From Diphasiastrum complanatum (lineage: Eukaryota; Streptophyta; Lycopodiopsida; Lycopodiales; Lycopodiaceae): DNA of 64,000 bases. The translations under genes and the position numbers were made by a program. Positions 21,385 to 32,162 of the stretch are shown here, piece by piece (the stretch's first letter is position 1; every line of letters starts with the position of its first letter). The notes beneath the pieces are model-generated. The model was not told where the DNA came from, searched no databases, and saw only the letters and a program-made list of their open reading frames with translations. The DNA is taken from assembly GCA_029204225.1 (NCBI GenBank), contig CM055100.1:28782649-28846648 (forward strand). Direction: 5' to 3'.

Positions 21385-21954
21385 CAAGCCGCCCAAGAAC
21401 CATTCATTTTGCATAGGAACCGGATACTGGGCTCCTAATTTTCTTATTAAATTTTTAACTCTACGAGTATACTTTCTAAGCAATTCCTTTGGCTTTTTTT
21501 CAACAGAATTAAGGCATGTCAACAATCTAGTGGAGTATCCTATTTCCCTAAACTGCTTAAGGAATGTTTCTTTTAAAGCATTCCAAATATTAACTGTTTC
21601 CGGTACTAATTGACTGTACCAAATCCTAGCCTGCTTTTGCAGGAGACCTGGCAAAATTCTAACTTTGTCCTCGTCTATATGTTCTTTATTTGCTATAGTA
21701 ATAGATTCAAATTGGGACAAATAGTTGTCCACATCTTCAGACAATGATCCCTTAAAGAAATCGTATCTAATTTTGGTAGATGTGGGTGGCGCTGGGTTTG
21801 CCATATTATCAGGTGGTGAACTAGGAGGATCAGGACTACGCTCAGATGATGGTTCAGATGAAGAAGATTTTGATTCTGAAATCGGAAGTGGAATTAGACG
21901 AATCTGATTCGGATGAGTCTGTAGAACTTGGTGTTTTAACAGACATTTTCTCAA
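21385..21954 (-). pseudogene. G1 gypsy gag N-terminal part
   Basis: A minus-strand ORF of 190 codons is typical of Ty3/gypsy Gag (Retrotrans_gag): a Ser/Pro-rich start, then YDFFKGSLSEDVDNYL, RIWYSQLVPETVNIWNAL and FLKQFREIGYSTRLL. It is split by E2 at 21,384; the continuation is at 15,141 and leftward. No LTR or primer site for G1 is evident to the right. Confidence 0.85.
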
Positions 21955-22330
21955 GTGTCAACCTTATAGGAACAAACACTGGCCTGAATGACGTTTACCA
22001 ATTACCAATCGTTAAGATGTCGGTAGAGATCTGCTAATGTGTCTCTATAGAACGTCTCACAAATCGTTGCGAGTTCTAACTTGAAAGTGAATTTACAAGA
22101 TGCAAATAGGCCTTTACATGAATTTAGGCACTATAGCATATTTACATGTATAAAAATTGAAATTTTTTTACAGTATAAAACAATAACTTTGGATAACATG
22201 GGATCATGAGGCTCCACATGCATTCCTGTTGAGCTGAGCGATAAACCAGTCATACTTAAGTCACCTCCAAACTTGTATAACTGTAGCACCCAGTCTCTAA
22301 ACGTTGGTAATGACCATTTCCGTCAAAGCA
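21955..22330. other. Unassigned, probably G1 leader
   Basis: This is the likely 5' untranslated leader of G1 (minus orientation). No primer site or LTR end was recognised. The sequence is AT-rich without motifs. Confidence 0.35.
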
Positions 22331-22590
22331 CATTCATGAGGGGGATATCTCTTGCCCTAAGTCTCATCCTGCAATCAAGGGTAGCTGCGCACAACCGCTT
22401 GTGAAAATGTCATTAAAAGTTTTAATCCACATGGCAAGATCAACACACATTGCTTCGGCTAATTCATAAGGGAAAAACTTCTTGCCCTAAGTGTCATCTT
22501 GCAATTAGTAGTACACAAACACTTGTGGAAACATCACTACAACTACTAATCCACATGGTAATCCACATGGCAAGATCTGCATACACTCTT
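22331..22590. repeat. Two-unit tandem duplication, ~130 bp
   Basis: Two diverged units start at about 22,331 and 22,461. Each contains 'cttgccctaagt', a variant of 'cacttgtgaaaa' and 'taatccacatggcaagatc'. The origin is unknown. Confidence 0.65.
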
Positions 22591-22596
22591 TTTAGC

Positions 22597-23190
22597 TTCT
22601 AAAGTCAACGGATAAACTCAATTGCAGAGGCTTTAGATTTATAGCCTAGATCTATGTTGAGAGATATTTAGGTCATACGGACTACCAAGTGATATTGTTA
22701 GTGATCCTAAGTTTAAGGGTCACTTTTGACCAACAATTACCAATAGATGGATAGACTGAAATAACTAGTAAAACTATGGATGACATACAAATGTGTCTCA
22801 TAGGCAATTTCATTGGGACTATTACATTTTTCTAATAGAGTTTGCTTACAATAGTAGAAAACATTCTACTACAGATTATACTTTGTTTATGCTTATGTAC
22901 GACTTTCAACCTAGATCTCCGATTATTGTGGAGACAAAATTTGTTAAAGTTTTAGAAGGTTGTTGATTTCTTGTATGATGAAATGCAAGAAATGCGACAA
23001 TTAGCTTGTGAAAGTATTCTTAGTGCCCAAGATAGGTCTAAGGATTATGCCAATCTTAAGAGATCTTCCAATGATGTTATAGTTAATGATTGGGTACATT
23101 AAGAATTCCAACAATTCTAGAACCATGCATACATGAAAGTATTACAAATTGTCACTAGACATTGTGAACCATTTCGGATTATAATTTTTT
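22597..23190 (+). pseudogene. Gypsy integrase relic, copy 1
   Basis: On the plus strand this is a decayed Ty3/gypsy integrase C-terminal core. Readable pieces are HRQFHWDYYIFLIEFAYNSR and STTDYTLFMLMYDFQPRSP, which correspond to the usual HW…EFAYN…P-F-YG…PR-P pattern. It has many stops. It is a near copy of 46,305-46,935, lacking about 48 bp present there (around 22,745). Confidence 0.75.
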
Positions 23191-23194
23191 TTTT

Positions 23195-24510
23195 TCCAAT
23201 TTCTACAAGCATATCAGATGATTCGGACATTGAGGTGTGAAGAGCTTGACTGTTGGAAGAATAACAATGGTTGAGTTTGTAGAGATTGCCACTTCTCCCG
23301 AAAGCTAAAACTTTTCGAGGTTTGTCATGGATGGTGCAGCCGTTTATATCGAATTCGACCCTCCGACCTGAATCAGTGATTTTGCTTGGTTAGATTTGGA
23401 ACGTGGAGAACGTTGGACAACAACTTGACTTCACCTTTCTGAAATTTGATTCTAACTGTTCCTTCACCTTGAATCAAATGTGATGAGTCGTCTCCAAGTT
23501 GCAAGAGTGGGTGAAGGATTTATAATCTTTGAACCATTCTTGATGGTGAGTCATGTGTTGAGTGATACCAGGAATCATGTTGTTCTCCGACCTTGGTCAT
23601 AAAGGCTGCATCATCTTCCTTTTGTTGTTGTATCGAAAAACTGGTTGAGACATAATTCGCTTGTTTTTGAAACTGCTTCTTTTTCTCATTGTTGAATTTC
23701 AAAGTTCTGCAGTCCTTGATCTCATGTCCAGTTCTCTTTCAATATCTGCAGAATAGTTTCTGCTTTGGTTGGAAAGATGAATTGTTCGAATTCGACCCTG
23801 AGCCAAAATTCGACCCTGAGCCCAAATTCGAGCCTGAGTCAAAATTTGATCATGACTGCATATTGCTCTTCTTTTTGGATTTGAACTTCTGATTTTTGGA
23901 ATATAGAGCTTGAGGATCCGACCCTGTGCCTGAGGAGGTTGCAGATCTTCTGGCCTCCTCTTGTTGAAGTAATGAAATCATTCTTGAAAGGGTGATCTTC
24001 TCCTGGATCGAAATAGCTAGGACCCAGTTCTCATAGGCCTCTAGAAGACTCGATAATAGAGTCATAACAACATCGGTGTCTTCAATGACTGAGCAAGTTG
24101 CAGTCATCTGCTCCATAAGATTTTGGAAAGTGTTGATGTGACTCGAAACACTTACTGCTTCAGACATTCTCAGGGTGAAGAATTTCTTCCTCAATGGAGT
24201 TTGGAGGAGACGTCCCTAATATCGTAGAGTGTTGGTATAGGATGTCCCATGCATCCTTAGCAGTCTGAGCAGCTCTTATGTGACTGATTTGATTGTCTTT
24301 GATGTTGAGAGTAATCATGGCAAAAGCCTTGCCATCTTTTAGTCTCCATTTGGTGATAGTGGCTGCATCACCTTCATGCTTAACTTATGTGCCATCAACG
24401 ATGTCCCACAGTTCCTTGGCTAGTAATATGACCTTCATTTTGAACTTGTAGAGATGGTAGTTGCTCCCATCGAGTCTGTCGATAAGAGCAGAACTAGAAG
24501 ACGAATCCAT
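23195..24510 (-). pseudogene. C3a copia gag to pre-integrase
   Basis: A minus-strand copia gag begins at MDSSSSSALIDRLDG (ATG at 24,508-24,510) and is stopped by TAA at VDGT. It resumes through SEAVSVSSHINTFQNLMEQM to QEKITLSRMISLLQQEEARR. Next comes an 18-bp triplicated Ser/Gly/Asn-coding stretch (about 23,790-23,845) and then the zinc knuckle CRYCKRTGHEIKDC (about 23,712-23,753). A shredded protease and the pre-integrase GRSGNLYKLN-like end lie at 23,200-23,340. The same family gives C3b (58.7-60.8 kb) and E4. Many frameshifts and stops are present. Confidence 0.8.
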
Positions 24511-24639
24511 TCTGGTTGAGTGATTGTTGGTAGAAACAACGATTTCAGAATACTGTTGGCTACGCGCTTGTTAGAACGATGTTTTGATAAAGACAAGACT
24601 GATAATCCGCAATAGAAATGTAGATTACTGAACAACTCG

Positions 24640-24652
24640 CTCTGATACCATG
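24640..24652 (-). other. C3a primer-binding site
   Basis: The minus strand reads ttcgaca followed by TGGTATCAGAGCG, so an LTR ending in ACA lies to the right. The leader between this site and the gag start matches the leader of E4 (36,216-36,338). Confidence 0.75.
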
Positions 24653-26414
24653 TCGAAAATCGATAGGTTAGTCAGCGGCGGAAGCTCGAGCGGGTGTGTG
24701 TAGGATCGAAAGCACAATAAACAACAGCAAAATATTCAAATTGAATGATTCAGACAAATGCACAATGAAACAATACAATAGCGGGACTGAAAATATCAAA
24801 AGAGGACTCTCTATTAATAAAAGGGTTATATGAAAGCAACATATTCAATTCATCATTATCTTATAAACATTAGAAGGTGAAACTCCTATATGATGTTTCA
24901 AAACCAAATCATTCAACAACTAGCTAGATGACCCTAGCATAGTAACTTGTCAAAACATCTACTTCATTCAATCTACATGAAAGAGGATTTTCCCATGAAA
25001 AAATGAATGACAAAGCCATCAACAAACTTAACCAATTATTCCACAAATGATGCTCAACAATATGAACGATTGTATGTCGCTTACTTAGACTACTGCGGCT
25101 TCTAGCTTCTTGTTCACATATTCCTAGCTTGCATACATTCCAATATGGCGATCTCAAATCATGTGGCAATAGCATTTAAGATGAGAGGCCTTGGACATGT
25201 TCATAATGGTCAAAGCCTAACTTGCATGGTGCTCTTGTGTTCCCACATTGTTGCACTCTTGCAAGCTACTCATTTCTATTCTAGTACAATAAGTATTTTC
25301 TTGTCAATATTGCAATTACTCCTTGTCTAAACCTACCCTTATTCTGCACAAATTTGATATTGTCTTATTTCCCTTTATGATGCTTTTATAGAGTGTTCTT
25401 CTAAACTTTCACAACTCAAAATGGCTTTGTTCTCAAGTTGATCATCTAGTTGACTTTCGCTCTAAGATTCCCAAACTCTTGTCAATAAGTGAAAGGTAAT
25501 TAATTACCAACTAATGCCTCTTGAGTCATGAGAAAAGCCTCAAGAGCCTCCTCCCATGAAGAGGAGTGTCAAGAGGCATCAAGATGAGCATCAAGGGGAT
25601 TGAGAGGAGTGTTAGGATGGTTCTCTCACCACTCAAACGCAGCTTCTTGAGGTTTTCTCTTAGTACCTTTTGAGGATCAGTAAGAGGAGTCTTTCGGAAC
25701 CTCGAAAGATTCCTCTTGAAGCTTCCTCATGCCACCTCGAGGAGTTTCTTGAGGCTCCCTCATGCCTCTTGAGGAGCCTTTTTGTGTGGGGAAGGCCCTC
25801 CCTTGAGGGTCTTCCACCTCGGAAAGGGGCTTTGCTCATAGCTGGGGCCAAGTCCTCGTCAGGGACTTCATCGGCATCGGGCACTTCGGTCTCTTGTGTC
25901 TGGTTTCCCTTCGCTGCCTTTGTTGCCTTTGGGGACTTCGGGCACTTCGACTACTTCGGTGTCGTCGGTGACTTGAATTGAGGCTGGTGCCATTGCCCGA
26001 GGGGCAGGACCTTGGCGGGACCTTGAGGTGTACGCCCAAGCATGCGAAAAGGCCTGAGGTGAAGAGGGCCTTCCCCTACATAATGCCAAGTGTTAAGATT
26101 TTTTTCTTTGGGTTTTTTTAATTGTTTTTGTTCTGCATTATTATTTTTCAATGTTTTTTATTTGCGGTTTCTATTTCCCTTCTTTTAAATCTTTTTTTTT
26201 GTGATTTCTTTTCCATGTTTATGTTCCATCTTTTTTTTCCTTTCTCTTTTTTCCAAAATTGTTTCTAATCTTGCCATTTTATGCACAAATTAAAAAAAAA
26301 AAATTCAAAACTTTTTTATGGAACATGCATGTGGATAGCCAATGACTGGGTCACGGGTGCTACATAGCAAAATGCACATCTAAAGTCACCCCTAATAAAT
26401 AATCACAGGCCATC
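24653..26414. other. Probable C3a LTR remnant and unassigned sequence
   Basis: The first few hundred bases should be the LTR of C3a by position, but no second copy exists in the window to delimit it. From about 25,500 to 26,100 the sequence has short GA/CTTGAGG-rich repeats (phrases like 'cctcttgagg'). 26,100-26,330 is T-rich. The ORFs here have no recognisable protein features. Confidence 0.4.
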
Positions 26415-26807
26415 TCACTTCTGCTTCCTATCATCATATACATAGTAGAAAAGCAAGTAGCAATTGGATCTTTCCGCTAATTGGGAAAGCATCTGAGGCA
26501 GTGAGGTGCGATTGTGGTGATTTGAGGCAAATTTCCACTCTGGGATAGGTTCAGTAGGAGCAGCGAAGAGATTGGACATGAAATCGTGACTCGCTGCAGC
26601 CATATCAGAGTGTTTCCTAGTGTTTTTTGGGCAGCCAGCAAGTCGTCCAGTCTGAATTTCTGCTGCTTTCCTATCAGCGTTGTCTTGAGGCAGTAGGAAT
26701 GCACATGTGATTTTGCAGTTCTTCTGGTTGTGGTAAAGTTTTAGGGGAATATCATAGCCATTGAAAAGTACGACCACTTCCAAGAAGTAATTAGGCACGT
26801 TTGCAGG
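26415..26807 (-). CDS. Exon-like ORF, unknown protein
   Basis: A minus-strand open frame of about 130 codons begins right after a good splice acceptor (tgtttacag, plus 26,808-26,816) and ends in TGA. It reads PANVPNYFLEVVVLFNGYD, with LKLYHNQKNCKITCAF, a central GRLAGCPKNTRKHSDM, and ends SNCYLLFYYVYDDRKQK. Composition is ordinary for a soluble protein: mixed charge, Asn/His-rich middle, and no low complexity. That differs from the shadow ORFs nearby. There is no in-frame ATG at the left edge of the frame, consistent with a terminal exon. I do not recognise the family. It could be the last exon of a host gene whose other exons were displaced, a captured exon, or chance. Confidence 0.4.
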   Translation of the reverse strand, partial: PANVPNYFLEVVVLFNGYDIPLKLYHNQKNCKITCAFLLPQDNADRKAAEIQTGRLAGCPKNTRKHSDMAAASHDFMSNLFAAPTEPIPEWKFASNHHNRTSLPQMLSQLAERSNCYLLFYYVYDDRKQK

Positions 26808-26816
26808 CTGTAAACA

Positions 26817-27221
26817 AACGCACCATCAGCAGTTTCAGCGGGGTAGAAGTGAACGAGTTCTGAGGTTACAGCAGTAGAGTAGCAGTGCACACCAGATTAC
26901 ATTCAAGCACATGCTACTCAAGCGTTCAGTTGGCTGCCAGACTAGCGATCAGTTTCTTGCTACACCAATGATTGGTTCAGCTCTCAGTGAGCGAAGCTTT
27001 GCAGCAGAGAGCGGAGGTTTGTAGAGTTTTGGTGGGAGCTTTTGTTTGGGCAAGTTCTCCAGAATCTATTGCAAAAGGTTTACAACAGCCGACGGCTCCA
27101 TCGAGGTTAACGGCATTCCGTGTGAAGAAAAAAAAAAAAAAAGAATAAAAAAATATAAACGAGATCTCGGTTCAGTTGATGAGGTGGTCCATCGCAGGGT
27201 TCTCTTTGTATAGTTGTTCTC
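26817..27221. other. Unassigned stretch with A-rich tract
   Basis: An A run at about 27,126-27,142 precedes the start of the non-LTR element. It may be an old poly(A) from another insertion or part of the 5' untranslated region. Nothing else is recognised. Confidence 0.35.
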
Positions 27222-27539
27222 ATGGCTTCGGACATCTCCCTGCTTCGTCCTCTCAGTCTCAAACGACCTGCTTCAACTGTATCTCCCCCTCCTGACTCCC
27301 CTCCTCGTTCGCGTCAAGCTGTGCTGGGTTCCTCGCTTGCCACAACACCCTCTGTTCCTCCTTCGCCCACCTCTTCCCATGGCATTGTTGCCCCCTCGCT
27401 TGGTTGTGAGCCTCCTTTGACCCTTGTTGCATTGCCTTCTCAACCCCCTGAACGGGTTCCTTGCCATTCTTGTGGTCGTTTCTTCTCTCCTCGGGGAGGT
27501 CTTGCCCGTCACCAGCGTTCTTGTCATGCGTTGCTTTAG
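27222..27539 (+). pseudogene. Non-LTR ORF N-terminus, C2HC zinc finger
   Basis: This 105-codon piece starts MASDISLLRPLSLKR. After a Pro/Ser-rich stretch it carries CHSCGRFFSPRGGLARHQ with ligands Cys81, Cys84, His97 and Cys101. This is a C2H2-like finger of the kind that guides target binding in R2-type elements. It ends in TAG, probably where the original frame continued into the RT ORF. The downstream link from 27,540 to 27,700 is frame-shifted and its fold cannot be assigned. Confidence 0.65.
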
Positions 27540-27703
27540 TCGTCTCAAGATCGCCCTCCTCTTTCTGCACCCCATTCGCCCTCTGCTTCAGCTTGGTCTT
27601 GGATTTCTTCCCTTGACGTCCTCGGAGCTTTTCACTTGGGCTTCCCTCGTCCAAGGCTCTACTTTCATATTCCCCTCGCTCCTGTCGTGAAACTCAAGTT
27701 GCT

Positions 27704-28767
27704 ATGTGCCTTCCTCTTGATCGCTTGGCTATTGACCCCTTTGACATTGCGGCTTGGCATCTATTTCTTCTTTTTTCCCTTTGGTGTCTAGTGCTTCCTC
27801 CGAGGGGTGGGGATGCTGGTCATAGAGAAACTCGTGCTCGCCTTCGTCGCTTTCTATCGGGAGACTGGGAAACGCTTCATGATGAACACTTTGCACGCTG
27901 TCAGGCACTTGCTGCTCGCAATTCGCAGGACTCTCATCCTCAAGGCGTCCCACCTCTCCACTGTCGCCTTCGTCGCACCCTACATCTTGGGCAAGTTGGT
28001 GAGTATTCTCGTGCAGCTCGAGCTTTAGCTCCTCTCACACCCGCTCCCTCTTCTGCTGATACTGTTGCCAAGATCTGCATCCTGCTTTTGAAGGCATTCT
28101 TCCCTTGTTTGTGGAGGACTTTGTGTCTGATGTTGACTTGGTGCTTGATCGTGATTCTTTCTCTCGTGCCTTCCATCATAGTCCTCGTCTTGCTGTTGGT
28201 GGTCCCTCTGATTTGGTCTATGAACACCTTCGTGATTGCTTTCCACCTGAGGACTCTGCTAGTGGCTTTGTTCAACTCTTTCAGGTCTGCTCTTTTATCG
28301 CCTCTGGTCACATCTTCTGTCGCTCGTCTTTTGTCTGCGTCTCGTTTGATCGCCATGTCTAAAGCCTCAGGTGGCGTCTGTCCCATCGCTATTGGCGAAG
28401 TCCTCCTTCGTCTTGTCATTCTATCTGTTTTCAGTTTCACCATATTTTCGCCTCTTTTCTCTCCCCTCATCAGTTTGGCGTCTCTACTTCTGGCGGCTGT
28501 GAAGCTGTCATTCATGGTTTGCGTGCCACCCTTGATCTCCATCCAGACTGGGTTGTTCTCCAAGTGGATGTTTCCAATGCTTTTAACTCTGTTTCTAGAG
28601 CTGCGATTTTTCAGGAGCTGCGCGCGGCTGGTGGTGAGTTGGCTCAGCTTATCCCATTTGTGCGGTTGTTCTATGCTACTGAGACTCCTCTCTTTTAGAG
28701 TCACCATGTACGCTCTGGGGATCTTTCCACTATCCAGTCTGCATCAGGTACTCGTCAAAGTGACCCT
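27704..28767 (+). pseudogene. Non-LTR reverse transcriptase, broken N-terminal half
   Basis: Three frames carry successive RT pieces. 27,820-28,075 (frame 2) has RLRRFLSGDWETLHDE and GEYSRAARALAPL. 28,075-28,300 (frame 1) has FSRAFHHSPRLAVGGPSDLV. About 28,330-28,430 (frame 2) has RLIAMSKASGGVCPIAIGE, the fingers-region motif. From about 28,435, frame 1 gives VVLQVDVSNAFNSVSR (motif A with the first catalytic Asp). After the TAG at 28,696 comes GTRQSDPLAGPLFALAHF (motif B). Each piece aligns with the expected order of non-LTR RT, so this is one gene with several indels. Confidence 0.75.
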
Positions 28768-30486
28768 TTGGCTGGTCCTCTTTTCGCTCTGGCTCATTTC
28801 CGTGCACTTCGAGCTTCTACAGAGGCCTTTCCCTCCTGCTTATTTCCTTCGGTTGCTGATGACACTCATATAGTTGGTCCTTTTCCTACGGTGCTCCTCG
28901 CATTTCATCATTTCTCTGAGCAGCTGACTTCTCTTGGTTTGTCTATTCAACCCCGCAAGTGTTTAGTATGGTCTCCAGCAGGTATTCCCTCAGACTTTGT
29001 TCCTCTTCAAGGTTTCCTCGCTCCTTCGGATGGCATTCGAGTTCTGGGTGTTCCTTTTGGGTCTGCTTCCTTCAACTCTGCTTTTCTTGGTGAGGCTCTC
29101 CAGGAGGATGTTGCTCATTCAGACACTCAAGTCGCGTTTGGCATCTTGACGTCTTGCTTTATCCAGCGTCCTTCTTATCTGCTGCGGACTTTCCCCCCTA
29201 CTCCGGACTTTTTGCATCTCCTCTCTTCCTTTGACAGCTCTCTTATGGATGTTTTTGGCCGCCTTTTGGGCCCTGGTTCTTTGGATGGTGTGGAGACCCT
29301 TTTAGCTCGGAACCAGGCTCGGTTACCCATTTTTTGTGGAGGTGTGGGTCTTCTCTCTACGGTTTCTTCTGCACCTGCAGCTTTTCTTGGGAGCTGGGCT
29401 CTTGTCGCCCCTGCTTTGTCTTCTCGGTTCCTTTCTGGCTTTCGCCCTCTCTTGGCGGATTGCATTGCTCATGTGGATAGTGGTTCTCTGCCTTTCCAGC
29501 ACCTCCTCATCGCTGTGCGAGAGCTCCTCCCCCTCTCTGCCCAAGCTTGTCTTCCTCCTTTTGAGCAACTCCTCACTTTCAGTTCAGATCACCTGCAAGA
29601 GACCCTCTTGGAGCGCGTGCACAAGCATACCCTTTCCAGCATGCTCTCTGAGGCTCCTTCGGCATTGCATCGAGCTCGGCTTCTTTCTTGTGCGGGTCCT
29701 GGTGCCGGGGCTTGGTTGTCAGCTCGGCCTGTTATCCCTTCCTTCTGGTTGTCTTCGGCCATCTTCACCACTGCTCTTCATCTTCGCTTGGGGCTTCCTC
29801 ATCCTTCGGTCTTGGGTCTCTCCAGGTGTGTTTGTGGTCACCCTATTGATGCTCTTGCTATCCACCTCCTTCGTTGTCCTTCTGGGAGTCAGCGCACAGC
29901 TACGCATGATGTTGTCAGAGATGCAGTGGCCGCTATAGCCAGAGATGGAGGATTTCATGTCCTCAGAGAGCAATCCCATGTCCTTCCTTCTTCCGCGTCC
30001 CACTCTTCCCGCAGGTGTGTTGACATTGTCCTCTCTCGGGATGGGCTTCATACTTTGGCAGATGTTGTTGCTGCTGATCCCACGCGTGGTCACCTATTGC
30101 CCCGCTCTGCCTTCACACCAGGAGAAACGGCAGGCGTCGCAACTCAAGAGAAGGAAAAAAACTACTCCGACAGGCACCCCACTGATGCTTTCCTTCCTTT
30201 GGCTATTGAGACTTATGGCACCTTGCATCGACGCTTTGAGGATTTTCTTCGCATGTGTTCTCATAAAGCGACAGAGCGTCAAGGTATTCCTGGTTCTATT
30301 CTCGTGGCTTCCTTCAAACAGCGTGTTTCCATTGCCCTGCAGCGTGCTCAGGCCCTATCTATTCTGCAACGGGCGACAGTGGTTGGGTCTGCTACATCTC
30401 ATCTCCCTTCATTAGCCGACTCACCACCTCTTCACTTTTCCGATCTGCTGCAGTCAGTTGGCAGACTCCCACGGACATCATCATAG
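28768..30486 (+). pseudogene. Non-LTR RT C-terminus and endonuclease
   Basis: A 572-codon open stretch in the same frame as motif B. The RT active site reads VADD at residues 29-32 (usually FADD), followed by LGLSIQPRKCLVWSP. The thumb and linker follow. A knuckle CVCGHPIDALAIHLLRC is at residues 354-370. The endonuclease signature then appears: His380, Glu401, RRCVDIV with Asp419, ADVVAADP with Asp432, and a Lys near 462-464, with downstream PLAIETYGTLH. These match the R-x-x-D…D…K arrangement of restriction-like endonucleases in R2-type elements. The 3' half being fully open suggests moderate age. Confidence 0.75.
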
Positions 30487-31658
30487 TTTATGCACTATTA
30501 CTTTTAATGCTAGGATTTGGATTAATCTTAGCTTTACTGCAAGCTTCGCTCTTGTTTGAGCCTACTTTTGTTTAAAGTTCCCCTTCTGTTCGGGGTGTAT
30601 ACATGCACCAGGGTGTTTTTGGTTTTTCAACAAATGCTGACAAAGAATTTGTGGTTTTAAATTTAGATGAGGTCGGTCACTGTAGAATACAAAGAAAAAT
30701 GAAGCACTTAGCATTAAGACAATGTTTCAACTACACAAACAAACCTCATGAAAACGTCGCCCACCTCCGTCGCATCGTCAAAACACAGTTTTGGGAAAGC
30801 CTCTATGACCTCGGGGAATTGAAAAATCCATGAAGATGACCAAAATACTATGGTAAGTAAGCAGGTTGTTATATTCAATGTCTTCTTCATGAATAGCTTG
30901 ATGTATCCTCTTTCTATGAATTTGCAGGTTGCAAGCTACCGGCTGGTTTGCGAGCCAAAAAATAATAAAATGTCAGAGACGCAAACAACCTCAGTTAGGA
31001 ATTAGTTTCCAGATAAAATATTAGAACAGTTAACTGTAGGATAATATTTTAGCATGAATTGGTACAGATCAAGCATCAGCCTTATGCTACTGGACCAAGG
31101 ATTTGAACCTACAGGCCCAAGTGAAGCTTGCTATAAGGGGAAGCTGGAAAAGATCATCAATACCAATCACTCCTTTGCTCAAACTTCAAGGAAATTTCAG
31201 CAGAACTGTAACAAAATAACATTTCATGTTGATCTTCTCGCTTTAACAACGTCATTATATACGTGGTAAGGAGGTACACTTGAACGAGCAGCATACTGCC
31301 TTTCCTAAGAACCAGTCAAGCCAATGTCTGCAGCGCTTTTTTAGTCTGACAATGAAAATAGAAGCACTGATTTTGGTTGGAATCTTAACCATCGAGAAGA
31401 TATCTACACGTTTCCTAGTGAGAACAATAGTTACGGTGTGAGGAGCATTTGAGAGCTTCTGCACAAAGTCACTAGATAAATATAATTGTCAGCATAGTTT
31501 AATTAAGATAGTTCGATCGACATAAAGTCTTGCTGCACTGAGGGCTTTAATCCGGCCGGACCTGACAAATGTTGTCACGTGAACGCAATTGAATGAGGGT
31601 TACAGTTCAGCCTTCACGTCTTTCTTGTACATTGTCAGAAATGAATCAAAATTAGTCA
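30487..31658. other. Non-LTR 3' tail and unassigned sequence
   Basis: The first ~110 bp are probably the 3' untranslated region of the non-LTR element. The rest shows no gene, RNA or repeat. It is the downstream flank of the SAUR-like gene. Confidence 0.4.
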
Positions 31659-32162
31659 TTACTGCGAATAAAATTCCATCAACTCGTCCAGGTTGAGGTG
31701 TCGTAGAGAAGGATCGTCATTGTTCAACAGCCATAAAATGTGATCGAAAAGAATGGCATCACAGTCCAGGAAAATCCTAGCGGTCGCTCGCGACGCCCCT
31801 GACCTCCCGGTCTTCAACATCCCCCAGTCATAATTTTTATAAATGATTGCATCACTTTCCTGACCCGCAGCCGACCTGGTCTTCTGCACTAGGCACTGGA
31901 CAACTCCATGGTCCAGAATTTGAGGTTCTATTGCAAACGCTTGTCGCTCTGGTCCAACCAATACAGTTATCAGGTTCTTGGCCTTTTTTGTAGGAAAGTT
32001 GACACAAGAAAACATGCGTTCATGCTTTCTTTGCGAGGAGGAGGACAGACGTCTTATCCTTTTTTCCGTCGCTGGAGATGAAAGATCCCAATACGCATCA
32101 AACCGCGGCCGCTGCCTCATGATCCGGATGGCTCTCCCAATCGTCTTTAATTTCGTAACCAT
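31659..32162 (-). CDS. SAUR-like auxin-responsive protein
   Basis: This is a single-exon gene of 167 codons. The start MVTKLKTIGRAIRIMRQR is chosen over an upstream in-frame ATG at 32,255, because a SAUR typically starts with a short basic segment. Residues about 63-147 form the SAUR (Auxin_inducible) domain: ITVLVGPERQAFAIEPQIL, HGVVQCLVQKTR, then the conserved cysteine block FLDCDAILFDHILWLLNND. It ends HLNLDELMEFYSQ. The family's usual job is promoting acid growth by restraining PP2C.D phosphatases at the plasma membrane; applying that here is inference. No frameshifts or stops are present, so it is probably a functional host gene. It is the only intact gene in the window and is surrounded by transposons. 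Confidence 0.82.
   Translation of the reverse strand: MVTKLKTIGRAIRIMRQRPRFDAYWDLSSPATEKRIRRLSSSSQRKHERMFSCVNFPTKKAKNLITVLVGPERQAFAIEPQILDHGVVQCLVQKTRSAAGQESDAIIYKNYDWGMLKTGRSGASRATARIFLDCDAILFDHILWLLNNDDPSLRHLNLDELMEFYSQ

Larger units (their letters stand above)
27222..30486 (+). mobile_element. Non-LTR retrotransposon with REL endonuclease
   Basis: A GC- and CT-rich block with codon use unlike its neighbours encodes, in order, an N-terminal C2HC zinc finger, an RT, a CCHC-type knuckle and a restriction-enzyme-like endonuclease. There is no AP endonuclease. This order is the hallmark of the R2/NeSL/Utopia group of non-LTR elements, which are often site-specific. The frame is broken at about 27,540-27,700, 28,080, 28,300-28,360 and 28,430, and by TAG at 28,696, so it is dead. 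A 3' untranslated stretch runs to about 30,600 without an evident poly(A) tail. Target site and 5' end are not determinable by eye. Confidence 0.8.

Noticed and set aside
25660-26151. Overlapping ORFs on both strands rich in Arg, Ser and Gly
   Set aside because: They arise from short GA/CT-rich repeats; no domain or conserved pattern.
27259-28707. Long minus-strand and alternative-frame ORFs over the non-LTR element
   Set aside because: They are shadows of the GC-rich RT gene. The plus-strand frames carry the RT, knuckle and endonuclease motifs.
30603-30833. 76-codon ORF after the non-LTR element
   Set aside because: No motif or neighbour support, and short enough to be chance.
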